DNA of 64,000 nt from Mytilus edulis (GCF_963676685.1 NC_092350.1:64969674-65033673), one strand, 5' to 3'; counted from the first letter of the stretch, positions 49,039-60,310 are shown. A program made the numbers and translations. The notes: generated from the letters alone by a model not told the origin.

Positions 49039-49347
49039 AAGGCAGCAACCATTTGATTTCCTGGGGGGTGGGGGCTATGGGTTTTTTTTCTGTACAAACT
49101 TTTTTTTTCGACTTCGGCGAAGAACATTTTTTTAGCGACAAACCGAAAACAATTTTTTTCTTTCAATTTTAGCATTACATATAGTGGCAGCTGAGGATGA
49201 AACAAACACTTTTTTCTCAGGGTCCAAAACAATTTTTTTTTTTCACCAAAAACTGGAAATAAACTTTTTTTTCCAAAAAAAACATGGCACACCTCCACCC
49301 CCCCCCCCCCGCCCCCCCCACCCCGAAAATCAAATGGTTGATGCCTA
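49039..49347. mobile_element. About 310-bp inverted-repeat element
   Basis: The left end is AGGCAGCAACCATTTGATTT then a G-run; the right end is a C-run then AAAATCAAATGGTTGATGCC. The arms are about 35 bp, including the G/C runs. The inside is rich in runs of seven to ten T. The 104-codon minus-strand frame over this region is a by-product. Confidence 0.75.
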
Positions 49348-49460
49348 AGTCTTGCCGATTATAAATCTGAAATAAAACCGGCAAAATAGTAAAACTCTAT
49401 ATAATTTAAATCGCTTTTTTACCCAACCCTGTATATTCAGGCAAAGTGTTCTTAAAACTT

Positions 49461-49650
49461 ACAAATCAACTCTAGCCGTAGAATTTATAAATCAATTTTA
49501 GCCGTAGAATTTATAAATCAATTCTGGCCGTAGAATTTATAAATCAATTCTGGCCGTAGAATTTATAAATCAATTCTGGCCGTAGAATTTATAAATCAAT
49601 TCTGGCCGTAGAATTTATAAAAATCAATTCTAGCCGTAGAATTAGAAATC
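49461..49650. repeat. 26-bp tandem array (right side of transposon)
   Basis: About seven units of the form TAGAATTTATAAATCAATTC followed by TGGCCG. The core AATTCTGGCCGTAGAATT is a palindrome of the same design as the 25-bp units and grades into AGTTCTAG-type units after 49660. Confidence 0.88.
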
Positions 49651-49925
49651 AATTCTAACCGTAGAACAGTTCTAGAAGTAGAACTGACCAAATATCTGGT
49701 CAGTTCTAGCTAGAACTGTCAGGATCAGTTCTAGGGTAGAACTGTCAGGATCAGTTCTAGGTAGAACTGTCCAAATCAGTTCTAGGAAGAACTGACCAAA
49801 TCAGTTCTAGCTAGAACAGTTCTAACCTAGAACTGACTAAAAGGTGTCAGGCTGACAGTTCTACGTACTGTTCTATAACAGTTCTCCTGACAGATTCAAT
49901 GAGAGGTTAAAATTTATCTCCACTG

Positions 49926-50145
49926 TATTTGTTTTTCGTTCATTTTTTATATAAAGAAGGCCGTTAGTCATGTTACTTTTCTTGTTTGAATTGTTTTACA
50001 TTGTCATATCTGTGCCTTTAATACTTTGCGGTATGGGCTTTGCTTATTGTTGAAGGTCGTACGGTGACCTTAATGTCTGTGTCATTTTGGTCTCTTATGG
50101 ACAGTTGTCTCATTGGCAATCATACCACATCTTCTTTCTACATTA
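49926..50145 (+). repeat. Repeat family A, right part, split by the 4 kb transposon
   Basis: It continues the copy begun at 45656: TATTTGTTTTTCGTTCATTT, AAGGCCGTTAGTCATG, GGTATGGGCTTTGCTTATTG and GGCAATCATACCACATCTTC. Confidence 0.85.
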
Positions 50146-50149
50146 ACAT

Positions 50150-50680
50150 ACCATAGTATACAAGTATGTTTTTTTATGCTTTTGGTATTCTTTTCGTCCT
50201 TCCTCAAATAAAGAAAAATACATAGTTACTACTAAATGACGTTAATGACTATGGTTATTTTCTATACAGAAAAAAACAAAAAACAATAGCTTTATATAAT
50301 CGAAGGTTAGGTCCGGTATGAAAATTTGTAATTGCGACAATATACTAAAGGCAGACATGTACTGAATGTCGTTATGTTAATTTTGCAGGTTTATTATTTT
50401 GTATCACTTATATTACATTTTGAATGATACATGTAAATAAAATTGTTCTAACAGGTGACCAATTAAACTCTATTTGTAACTAGATCATTGAATATTGTTT
50501 TATTGGTGTTAATATCGATTTTGTTATCAGTAAATTAAAAGCAATCTATATAATTGTTATCTTCATATACACATTCATGGATCTACAAACCTGTTTTTGG
50601 CATTGTACACGGTCATATTTTTTCTCTGGACGTTTATGACGTCTTTAAACTTAGTCCTTTGGATGCTGGTTGTGTACTAA
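50150..50680. other. Gene-free AT-rich sequence
   Basis: Nothing supportable is seen. Confidence 0.4.
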
Positions 50681-50689
50681 TTGATAAAT

Positions 50690-50985
50690 TAGTCTTAAAT
50701 GCATGATTTTTTAGTTGTTAGTGTCTTTGAACTAATTTTTAGTGTCTTGAACTAGCTTTCAGTATCTATGCGCACTATCAGATCTGTAAATAATGTCTCC
50801 TTTGTTGTTGGGATATTCAAGTATCCTGCCACGTTCACTCTGTGTATTTTAATTTGTAGCCATCTGAGGTATCGAGTCATTTTCAACTGATTTTTATAGT
50901 TCGTTCTTATGTTGTAATGATAAACCACTTTCCTAGGTTAGGGAAGGGATGGTATTCCGCTAACATGTTTAACCCGGTCATTAAT
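50690..50985 (+). repeat. Repeat family A, left part of another split copy
   Basis: AAATGCATGATTTTTTAGTT, TTTTTATAGTTCGTTCTTAT and TCCGCTAACATGTTTAACCC match 14970-15215. The rest of the family resumes at about 51485, so some 500 bp of other sequence separates the halves. Confidence 0.7.
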
Positions 50986-51484
50986 ATCATACACCGTATC
51001 AACACTGATCCAATATAATCCCTCGAGCATAGCTCCTGTGGTCATATAGATGCCTAGGGTTTATACGGATGTGATATTGAAAAAAAAAGCCTGATGATGT
51101 TCCCTTTTATTTATCCCCGATGGCTACTGATTAGATTAGAAGCAAGATAACAGTTGGAAGCAGACATATATACATATACATTATTATACTATTGAATATA
51201 AACTGAAACAACTAATACACAATACATGTATATTAACGAAAATCTTTGCAGAAACAAGTAAATACCTAACTTATTCAAAATTTAACATGGAATCAAGTTT
51301 AAACTCTGCTTTTGAGGGAAAGTTTAATATTGAATTGGAATGATACTCTGTTCGTGTTCGTCATTAAGATCTTTGTGATTCTATTGTTTATGAAAGTCGT
51401 TTCATTTTTGGTGTGTAAATATATCAATAATTACTTATTATGTCGGTTGTATCCGTATTTTTATCTTAAAATGGATCTCACATA
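50986..51484. other. About 500-bp insertion in a family A repeat
   Basis: The inserted sequence contains GATTAGAAGCAAGATAACAG and TTGGAAGCAGAC. The reverse complement of this motif occurs at 58710-58755, so it belongs to a repeat family. No inverted ends are clear. Confidence 0.5.
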
Positions 51485-51750
51485 TAATAATGCATATCCC
51501 AAGTGAAGAGCCTGTTATACAGTGGTTGTCGTCTTTTGCTGTGTAACATATTTGTCTTTAGTTCATTATTTTGTACATTTATTAGGCTGATAGTTTTACT
51601 GTATGGACTTTTTTTTTAATTTGTCATTTCGAAGCCTTTGCTCATTGTTCATGTTGTTGAAGCCGTACGGTGACCTATATTTATAAACGTATGTGTCATT
51701 TTGTCACTTGAGGAGTGTTGTTTCATTGAAAATCATTCCACATTATATAT
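51485..51750 (+). repeat. Repeat family A, right part of the split copy
   Basis: TCCCAAGTGAAGAGCCTGTT, GTGGTTGTCGTCTTTTGC and TTGAAGCCGTACGGTGACCT match the 3' half of family A; it ends with a (TA)n run. Confidence 0.7.
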
Positions 51751-52150
51751 ATATATAGAAATGAATTTGCTAAGTTGAGGTCTTGCTTTAGAATTTTTTT
51801 TTTCTGGAGACCATTATCATATGAAGTGTAACTCAGGACGAGACACAACTTTCGCGTACGATTTTGTTAAATTATTGTTATTAACGCTAATTCGTGTCTT
51901 TTCTTTCTAAATAATTTTGGTCTACCTTTTCATTTACAGATGCATTTTTTGGGGGAAGTATTTCAACTTGTATTGTTTAAAACTTTGTAAAATAGGTAGT
52001 TTCATAACCCATTATACGCTATCGTTTTGAATGGATTGAAACTTGTGCACATATACATACCCTTCTATTTGTAGTGTACATGATTAAAGAATTTTAAGAC
52101 TTTTGTAAACTGTCATGGTGTTCTTGATATATGATTGTTGCTTATAAGGA
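51751..52150. other. Gene-free AT-rich sequence
   Basis: No gene or clear repeat is seen. Confidence 0.4.
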
Positions 52151-52154
52151 ATAT

Positions 52155-52420
52155 ATGATATCCCTATTTATGACATTGTTTTACTGCTGTGTCTATTTGT
52201 TTTGTTCACACATCGTTGTCAATTTAATGGAATTTGATGCGACTGTCATACAAGTGAGAGGTTTAGCACTTTAAAACCATATTTTATCAAGTATTAAGTC
52301 AGGAATACGACAGTTGTTGTCTATTCGTTTGATTATTTGACTCGGTCATTTGATTAGGAACTTTCCGTTATTTATTTTCCTCGGAGTTTAGTATTTTTTC
52401 TGATTTGAGTTAATGTATCA
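52155..52420 (+). repeat. Repeat family B, long copy
   Basis: TTCACACATCGTTGTCAATT, GGAATTTGATGCGACTGTCA, TACAAGTGAGAGGTTTAGCA and AAGTCAGGAATACGACAGTT match 38860-39000. Confidence 0.7.
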
Positions 52421-52504
52421 GGCTACGTTAATTAACATTAAGTAGCATTGTTTATTTCGATTTTAAACTGATTTGAAAAGTCTTAACAACAAATTATGAA
52501 TACA

Positions 52505-52775
52505 AAAAAGGTATTAGGTTTGATTTCAAATGAGACAAATATCCACATAGGAAGTAGATGTACGAAATTCTAGTAAACTGTACAGACTTGAATAATGCTC
52601 AAAGCCGTATCGTACGTTACAAAAAAGCCCCGACATGAAAACTATTCAATTTATAAAACGAACAGCGTACTTCATAAAAAAACTATCGACAAATAAGACA
52701 GACATGAACCAATTACAATCCCTGCACTGCAGGCTCCAGACTTGAGAGAAGCACAAACAAGATATGGTGGGGTTA
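52505..52775 (-). repeat. Repeat family A, inverted partial copy
   Basis: ATTTCAAATGAGACAAATAT, AAAGCCCCGACATGAAAACT and GCACTGCAGGCTCCAGACTT are family A on the minus strand. It ends at a (TTTA)n run (52779-52800), where another sequence begins. Confidence 0.65.
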
Positions 52776-53465
52776 AACATTTATTTATTTATTTATTTAT
52801 TACAAAGCTTTCATATAGCGCCTATCTTATAAACATAATACTCTAAACGCTTAACATATAAAATTGAAGGAAAATATATATCACAATGCATACAATAATT
52901 AAGAAATAATTGATGGAAGCCATAGATTGTTGGAAATTTACACATGGCCTGGACCGTGATATTCGAATTTTATCTTGAGCGATTCCAATAGGACAAATAC
53001 GATCTTTAAAATACTGAAGCGATGGTTCATTTGGTGTGTGCGTGTGTGACTGATCTTTTTAACTCCCTGTTAGATGAAGCTCAAATATCTTAATAAGACA
53101 ACAACAATCAAAACCAAGGAGTAAACAAAGACTAACAAAACCAAAGGACATTTACATCAACCATTATACATATTAATTAACATTGATTAAGAAACAACAC
53201 GAACTCCACTAAAATCCGTAGCTTGCGTGGGTTATTTCGTGAAAAACCGCTAAAAAAACCCTGTTAAATTCTTCTAATTCTCAAAGCCAACATTTGCCAT
53301 TTTTAATTTACATGATTTTCCCGTAAGCTTCCGTTCAATCCAAAGTTGAAATTTCGTAACTAAGGAGCCGCCATGTAGACTTGCTTAAATTAGTAATGTG
53401 TTTACAACTCGTCTAAACATCAACCCAGCAATATGAGATCTGTAAATTTGCTTTCGCAAATTTTT
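52776..53465. other. Gene-free sequence
   Basis: After an ATTTATTT run the sequence CTTTCATATAGCGCCTATCT begins, which looks repeat-like. No gene is seen. Confidence 0.4.
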
Positions 53466-53470
53466 TTTTT

Positions 53471-53570
53471 ATCTTCCCTCACCTGGATTCGAACCCATGC
53501 TACTGATAAATCGTGACACCAAATCGCCTGCACTGTATTCCGTGCGATAGACCACACGACCACCTTGGCT
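53471..53570 (-). mobile_element. tRNA-derived SINE head
   Basis: On the minus strand this starts GCCAAGGTGGTCGTGTGGTC, which looks like a tRNA 5' end with an A box, and about 60 bp later has GGTTCGAATCC (53495-53485), a perfect B box for RNA polymerase III. The arms do not form a full cloverleaf, so it is not a tRNA gene. After the B box comes GGTGAGGGAAGAT and an A-rich run. From memory it resembles the RUDI-type tRNA SINE of bivalves. Confidence 0.65.
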
Positions 53571-53589
53571 TCAAAAATAAAGCCTTCGG

Positions 53590-54330
53590 TGGCCTTACAA
53601 AAACCGGAGGTGATCTCAGGTACAACGGAAGTGTATGCAGATCCTTCTACTCGCGAAAAGCTAAACCACCGACATGTAAGGTAGTTGTTTATAGCTCTGT
53701 TATATTGGTAAATTGTATTGTTCTTACTAATGCGTTATTCGTATGTAAAGATAATCTGCTATTAAAAACAAATTTTATCGTGTGACATTTGCGTGAATAG
53801 GAACATGTTGATGTGCCTTGTTTTATTCGCGTGCATGTTGAAATGTTAAAGTTCCTTAAAATTCATTTGCTATCTGTTTGTTTTCCAATCATATTATGAA
53901 TAGTTGACTACTAAACTATATACCACATTTATAAACACATAAATACCAGAATTCAAAATCGTATCTGCCAGACGTCCCTTTCTTCTACAATAGACTATTT
54001 CATGTCATCACGAAACTACTGCTTACTAAACTATGAATATCATCTTGAAGTAACAATTAACCAGAAGTTGTATCGACCCAATAAAATTACTCATCTAAAA
54101 CAGGTTTCTATAAAAACAAAACGCAATTGACAATACCATTGCAAAACGTTATTTGCCATGCATAAAAAGACCTTTATCTTCGCATGCTACCTGTATAGTT
54201 TGGTGAAGACAAATCCTAAATGTGTAAAAAAAATACCTTTAATCTTGAGCCTGGGAATTTGTTTTTGTCTAATTAACAAATGCAATGATTAAAAAAATGT
54301 AATATATTTAAGGAACAGTAAATACAATAT
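53590..54330. other. Gene-free AT-rich sequence
   Basis: The 90-codon frame at 53513-53785 overlaps the SINE and is not a gene. Nothing else is seen. Confidence 0.4.
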
Positions 54331-54778
54331 TGATTATTCAAATTTTATTATAATATATATTATACAACACAAATTTTACAATATTTATAACAATATGGCA
54401 TTCAAAAACATTGTTTACTTACACTTCAATATACATATATCATACAGTTTCACACACGCAACGAACATGTTCACTTACAGTTTTGACGCAGGGTATTATA
54501 TGCTATTTTTTTTTTAACTTGACCTTTCAAAGCAAATGAATGTCAAAATAATGATAATTCCTTGCATGCAATGAGTTCAACCAAAAAGGGGGCTGACGCA
54601 GTAGAACATTTACTATAATTGCTTCTTGTCTTTGTATACATTGTTAGCAGAAATAAAATACTTGCTGCTGAAGTCTCCGGTCTACTTGAAACATATAGAT
54701 GTACACCATCATGTATATAAAGTCAGGTCTCATGGGTGTAGCAGGATACTATATAACACGTCTGATAGGTAATGCAGA

Positions 54779-54784
54779 AATTTA
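54779..54784 (-). terminator. Candidate polyadenylation signal of the receptor gene
   Basis: TTTATT on the plus strand is AATAAA on the minus strand, about 220 bp past the stop codon of the receptor. Another lies near 54353. Either would give a normal 3' UTR; neither is proven. Confidence 0.3.
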
Positions 54785-55002
54785 TTCAAACTGCCATTCT
54801 GATAAGAGAATTTTAATCTAAAAATCAAATTGATTTGGAAAAAAATCTAATATCGTCAAAAGACACATCGCGCAATGTATAAGTTGTTTTCGTTCGAGAG
54901 TATGTGAGTCAGTACTTGATTTTAAATACATGAAAGAAATAGGGGCGGACGATACCCAGGGGATATTCAATTCAATTTGCTAGAAGTATGCGTCCAAAAT
55001 TT

Positions 55003-56145
55003 TTAAAAATTGGCGATGCAATTACAACATTTTTCCTTCAGAGCCTTTTTTGCTTCTGGAACCCTAAGACACAACATGATAGGATTTAACGCACCGAGCA
55101 CAAATTGTGCAATAGAAGCAGTAAATGCAATTGGTACGACGTACGACTGATCGAAGCATGTGAACTGTAGAACAATACACACAATCTTAAGCGGACAGTA
55201 GAAACTGAGATATAAAACTATAACTATTGAGGCGATGCGAGATTGTGTTCTTTGTGTGACAGACTGAGTAAGTCTTGATGATGTATACCTCTGAACTATT
55301 CCGGATAGCATACCTGCTGATAATAAAACAACTGCTATAAGATTAAAAACAATGAAATCTGCATATGTCTTGAAAATAGTTGACAACTCATTATCTAATC
55401 TACTGACAGCGCAATCCCGTGATCCTTGAACCCCCATGATCAGTTCAATTAAAACACATGAAATGTAAATACAAAAAATACATCGACGAACATTTGTCTT
55501 TGTGTGATTTACGTGTGCCTTGAGGGGAAATAGAGATATATAGATACGTTGACAAGCCAGTAGACATAAATGTAAGCTTATCAAATTTGCAATAAATCCC
55601 TTAATACAGTTTAATAGCATGCACTCTAATGCTGACTTTAATCTGAATCTTAACACAAGCGAACATTGTACCAGACTATTGAATAACAGGTCGATTCCAC
55701 GGATCAACGATATGAGAGAAAAACTGAAAAGTGTGGGGAATATTGGTGACCTAAATGCTTTCGAAATTGAAGGTAAAATTAAAACCAATATGTTACCAAT
55801 AAATGAAAGCATACTTAAGAACATAGACATTCCTATGTAACAAATGTCGTAGTATGTGCTTTGAAACATCGAGTCGCAATACTTGTCATTCATGTCTACA
55901 CAAGAACTAACAAGACTTTGTGGTGGAACTGTGATATTTGATACCGGTAAATCATCAGAATAATCTTCAACGAACGAGCCTGTAACTATTATGTTTCCAG
56001 TCGTGTTACTAGAAGACAGAAACTTTAAAAGGTTCAGCAGAGCCAAAGGTATTGGGAATCTGTCAGGACACCAGGCGTATGATAAAACACCAGAAATTGC
56101 CTGTAAAGACATTAAAAGAGAATTGGACATCACTATTAACAACAT
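55003..56145 (-). CDS. Seven-helix G-protein-coupled receptor, rhodopsin-like, divergent
   Basis: This intronless 380-aa ORF codes for a plasma-membrane receptor with unknown ligand. Residues 1-22 look like a signal peptide. The outer N-terminus has glycosylation sites at N47 (NTT) and N70 (NIT). Helices lie at about 100-124 (with the GN of TM1, 117-118), 136-157, 175-200, 222-242, 262-284, 303-327 and 335-359. Cys175 and Cys245 can form the usual disulfide. The TM3 motif is QRI (199-201) instead of DRY, TM6 has FYCP instead of FxxCWxP, and TM7 has NPIML (354-358) instead of NPxxY. The tail CCNC may be palmitoylated. An in-frame stop five codons upstream supports the ATG. It may be a chemosensory or peptide receptor of a mollusc-specific group; plus-strand ORFs here are shadows. 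Confidence 0.85.
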   Translation of the reverse strand: MLLIVMSNSLLMSLQAISGVLSYAWCPDRFPIPLALLNLLKFLSSSNTTGNIIVTGSFVEDYSDDLPVSNITVPPQSLVSSCVDMNDKYCDSMFQSTYYDICYIGMSMFLSMLSFIGNILVLILPSISKAFRSPIFPTLFSFSLISLIRGIDLLFNSLVQCSLVLRFRLKSALECMLLNCIKGFIANLISLHLCLLACQRIYISLFPLKAHVNHTKTNVRRCIFCIYISCVLIELIMGVQGSRDCAVSRLDNELSTIFKTYADFIVFNLIAVVLLSAGMLSGIVQRYTSSRLTQSVTQRTQSRIASIVIVLYLSFYCPLKIVCIVLQFTCFDQSYVVPIAFTASIAQFVLGALNPIMLCLRVPEAKKALKEKCCNCIANF

Positions 56146-56199
56146 ATTTTTTAACTCTTATAAAAACTATTATCATGATTATGACCACAGTACAAATCA

Positions 56200-57700
56200 A
56201 GCCAGTTGTACATGAAATATGTGGTTCTGCTCACCAGACTAGACATGGTTATTTCACACAATTATAATGCCAACAAATGAACGAACGTTATTTTGGTATT
56301 CTTCTGTTTTCTCTTCTATATATTATTATTTTTGCTCCTCTTATAGCTACTATCATTATCATTATTATTATACCAATCTCTTGCATTATCAAAAGGATAT
56401 TGATGGTTTTTTTTTAAACATGATAAAAAATATGGGACGCCGTGCTATTTTTCAAGCTACAAATTGTATATAATATAATTTATGAAAAGGCGTGTTATAT
56501 GTGAATAGCAAGAAATATATGAGATCGAATTTCAAAAAATAAAGTATAAGAACATAGGTTTTATATAACGATTTAAGATAAATAAAAACAAGGTGTCACC
56601 GATTTTTTTTTCCTGCTACAAGTAACATTTGAATGCATCTTTGACTAGCCAGAAGATAAATGGCATTGTATATCTAGTTACCGTTATACGGCATATGTTC
56701 TTGGTAAACATAATATTGTTCGAGTATAAAAACAGACAGTTATATCTTAACCAAATATCCTAAATGGCACGACTCTGCAAAAGTATATTATACGGTATGT
56801 GCATGTGTGTGTGTTACGCTAGAATACCCGAAATTATATAAATACCATAGAATATGAGACAGAAGGATCTAAGTTGCTTTTTTCATCAAAGGGTTTCTCA
56901 TTCATCATATCTTGAACCGTAAAATCCATGACTGAAATACGAACAAAAATACAAGATATAACAACACATTTTACTAACGATCGATCATTACATACATTGT
57001 ACCTTCTCCTGTGTTTCGTAGTGTATGCAATGGTATAAGATTGTCAAGACATTGGTTTGATTAATAAACAAATGTCCAATACATCTAGATCTATTGAATG
57101 CTTTTAACAATCATGTTCTTTTCTAAAAATATTTAATTTACAGTCCTTAATGTCCTTTACACTGATATTGTACATGTTCTTTTTTCTTAAAGGTATGTAA
57201 CCCAAAAATTACGCACATATCTATCGGGTTTTTTTTAATTGACTGGGTAGCGTAAACTATGTGTATTGACGAATACGTTTGTCGTAAAAGGAAGGTAGGA
57301 TTTGTATAAGGCAAATTTTATATAAGAAATCTCACTGACATTACAAGTGTCTGATCAAATGAAAATAATCAAAGATAACAGATAAAAAATACATCCCACC
57401 CAATACTATGAAGAAGAAACAAAAGAACACCGCAAACGAAACATATAATTATAATGTGTACGCCAAAGTATGCATAAAACACAGCACTGTGTGTGATATC
57501 CGTTATTTCAAGTTAAATAATACGGTTGCAATCAAACATAACACCTAAATATTGATTTATCAAGTGAATAAAAACAAAGACTTAGATGCATTGCACAACC
57601 AAATAACGAATCACAAATATTGTAACGACAAAAAAGACTAATATGCCCTTCAAATGCAATAACAAACTTTTCCTTTACAACAAAATGCTAAGGTTGATTG
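56200..57700. other. Gene-free flank upstream of the receptor gene
   Basis: No gene is seen. It should contain the receptor promoter, but I cannot point to a clear TATA box or start site. Confidence 0.4.
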
Positions 57701-57704
57701 CATG

Positions 57705-58300
57705 TTAAGGTAGATACATGGTATACCGCCATCTTGGATTGTAAAATCACAGTAAAAAATCGGTCAAGTTATTTGCCTAAATCTGCAAATTTGGAGACAT
57801 ATTTGCAATTTAAAGGATAGACTGTTAAATAATATTAAGAGAACTTGGTAATTTACTGTATGATACAAAATATTTAAACAAATATCATTTGTTTTGCTTT
57901 TAGATTAATTTTTTCAAATGAGCCATTTAAGGGAAGATAACTCTTTTAGTAAAAAATTATACTGGACTGAAAGGGAATTTTTTTCTTTTTACTTGTAGCA
58001 AGAAAACAAGTTCGGTGAGACCATTTTTTCTTTTCATTTTCATTAAATATATTACAAAAACTATCTTTTCACAATTTATTTAAAAATTCTATCTCATAGA
58101 TATTTCTTTATTCACACAAATGTGTTTTTCCATGAACAATATAACCAAATTTAAGCAATTTTCAACGACTCATAGCTTGAAAAATAGCACGGTGACCCAT
58201 ACTTTTGATTATATTTTTGAAAAGAGCATAGTAAAATCTTCATTTTGGCTAAGTATAAGAAAATTCTGTCTCAAAAATATTTACTTATGATCTACCTTAA
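57705..58300. mobile_element. 596-bp MITE flanked by TTAA
   Basis: The left end TTAAGGTAGATACATGG is mirrored by ATGATCTACCTTAA at the right end. A TTAA at each border fits a piggyBac- or Kolobok-type target duplication. The inside has no ORF; GGTGACCCATACTTTTGATT is at 58190. It was presumably moved by a transposase from elsewhere. Confidence 0.8.
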
Positions 58301-58389
58301 TTATCGTTAGTCGAGCTCTATTTGCATTCGTTAGTTCCTGTTATTAGTTTTACTAGATACAAAATGCACGAATCCATATATTATGAGCA

Positions 58390-58530
58390 TATAAACCCAG
58401 CTAAGGCCCACCTCCGGGTGCGCAATTTTTTTCGCTGCGTTGAAGACCCATTGGTGGCCTTCGGCTGTTATCTGCTCTTTGATCTCTTTGACATATTCCC
58501 CATTTCCATTCTCAATGTAATTGTTAATCC
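58390..58530 (+). repeat. Repeat family C, copy 3
   Basis: GCCCACCTCCGGGTGCGCAA, TCGCTGCGTTGAAGACCCAT and CCCCATTTCCATTCTCAATG match 3270-3400. The ORFs over it on both strands are incidental. Confidence 0.7.
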
Positions 58531-58539
58531 AAAAGGAAT

Positions 58540-59245
58540 GTCGGAGATATTTTTTTCGAACGTATTGCTATGGTACATATGTAAATATTTTGAACGATAA
58601 CTCCACAGTTGTAATACACATTTTACATGATTGCTAGTAGAGATTTTCATGAACATTATGTACATAGGTTGCTTCAGTTTTTATACATACCGCAATAAGG
58701 TTTGTAGTCCTCTGTTTGCTTCCAACTATTATCTTGCTTCTGTTCTAATCAGTAGCCTTCAAAGACGTATTAATGAATATTTAGCACAATAAACGAATTA
58801 ACATGACATTAAATACATCTACGAACTACAAGGATAAATAGACACATTAAATTGTACAAATGACGATAAATTTTCAGAAACAACTTCATGTTCTAATTTT
58901 CCGATTGAACTCACTGACAATGCCTGTTTGCAATGTTAATGGTGAATATTGAATGAATCAATATGTGACAAGGGCACACTTTGGAATTCATATACACCTA
59001 AGAAATAAGTTTTGGCCAATGTTCTTGGTACCTTAAGAGAAAATCAGAGCTCGCTTAATTGTTCGATATAATAAAGCCTCAACGTTACGGTACTGTTAAT
59101 GAACGAAGTCATATAATTTAGTAAAAGTAGTAAATCAACTTGACTTGTTGAACTAAACCAAAGAATTGAAAAACATACTTTTCTCTTTTATTTTTTTTTT
59201 TAAATATATCCGAATTAATTCTATTTAAAAAGATGTACATATCCT
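58540..59245. other. Gene-free AT-rich sequence
   Basis: Contains the motif TTTGCTTCCAACTATTATCT at about 58715, the inverted counterpart of one at 51130-51165. No gene is seen. Confidence 0.45.
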
Positions 59246-60249
59246 TATATAGTACTGCAACTGACATCGAAAAAGACGCTTAGTTAACGAGTTTAATGGT
59301 CCGGAATAACACACGGCTGCAAATTGTTTTAAATGATAGAATAATATCTATATTTTAATTTCCGTCGGGTCGTAAAAAGTTTCTATGGTCACATTTTTGT
59401 ATTTTACCCTTTAATGGGGGTACCCCTCCATTTACGGTTTTGGGTAGTTACCTTAAAATCCAAAAATATATTTTTTGGTTAAATTTCCCGCTATTTTCGT
59501 AAATATTTTCTATGCACATATCATCAAGGATCATCGGAATGATGAAGACATAAATATTATACCATCTCCAAGAAAAACTTTCAAACTTAAAGTTGGCTGT
59601 TTTTTAGATAGAAATTTAACGCGTTTTTCTTTGAAAACGAGAAAACATATGATTCAAAAACAGTATTTGACATTTGAGAGGACACAACATATTATTGCGA
59701 TGCTGCATGCAAATTTTGTTGGGCAAATTCCAAACAATTTTGTCAAAAACTCAAAAATAAAAACATCATTTGTACCTTTTTTAATTACGGAAATTTCCTA
59801 TCCGTCAATCAGCTCCACCATTTATTTTTTCATTCACAATCAATTTGATAGTTTCGATGTGATAATGTAGATTTTGTAGGAGAAGTTAATTTATTTTTGA
59901 GTGATTTGAATATATATAGTAGTTTTTGCGTGTATTTTCTGTAAATAAGTTATATTTTTGTTAATAAAATTTTGACTTTATATAAAAGTTAACCAAATCC
60001 TTCGGATAAGAGGTTTTTCCGGATAATGACTATAGTTGACATTGTGTGAAAATACATTGTATGTCAATGTTTAACCTCAGAGCAATTAATATGCATGCAA
60101 GTGGTCGGGGGAAAAGTACTATTGAAGTTTAGCAGAGATTTGGTGTGTGACAAGGTAATGCTAAAACCAACTTCTCTTGATATTCTGCTTTCCGTGGGCG
60201 AATCATCAGTGATGTTATGAGACTTGCACCAGAAGGCAAAATTGGTGCG

Positions 60250-60310
60250 TCTTTAAATAAAATTGATTGATTGATTGTTGGTTGCTTAAATTCCAGTGGC
60301 AAATATTTCA
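60250..60310. repeat. Conserved short motif with TTGATTGATTG
   Basis: TTGATTGATTGATTGTTGGT is followed by CCAGTGGCAAATATTTCATG and CATGTTCAGGACGAG. The second part recurs in inverted form near 31555 and 46705 (GCCACTGGACG, with ATGAA). From memory it is a frequent short repeat in bivalve genomes. Confidence 0.5.

Larger units (their letters stand above)
45884..49925. mobile_element. 4,042-bp non-autonomous TIR transposon, TA target duplication
   Basis: The element begins CAGTGGAGAT and ends ATCTCCACTG, flanked by TA on both sides. Comparison with an uninterrupted copy of its host repeat gives the borders to the base. Just inside, TAACCTCTCATT and CTGTCAGGAGAACTGT occur at both ends in inverted orientation. 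The outer 290-340 bp at each end are built of palindromic AGTTCTAGGTAGAACT units. The TA duplication and CAGTGG ends suit the Tc1/mariner superfamily, but there is no transposase ORF, so it must have been moved by an enzyme from elsewhere. The interior holds four diverged tandem units (47306-48780), a family A copy and a 310-bp foldback element. Confidence 0.88.

Noticed and set aside
48984..49298. 104-codon minus-strand ORF
   Set aside because: It translates poly-T tracts of the foldback element and part of a repeat.
53471..53570. Functional tRNA gene
   Set aside because: A and B boxes are present but no full cloverleaf forms; it fits a SINE head better.
55619..56267. Plus-strand ORFs opposite the receptor
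   Set aside because: Antisense shadows; the minus strand has the clear seven-helix pattern.
59475..59870. 131-codon plus-strand ORF in the 3.6 kb element
   Set aside because: It starts at TTG, has AT-driven composition and no recognisable motif; too weak to call.
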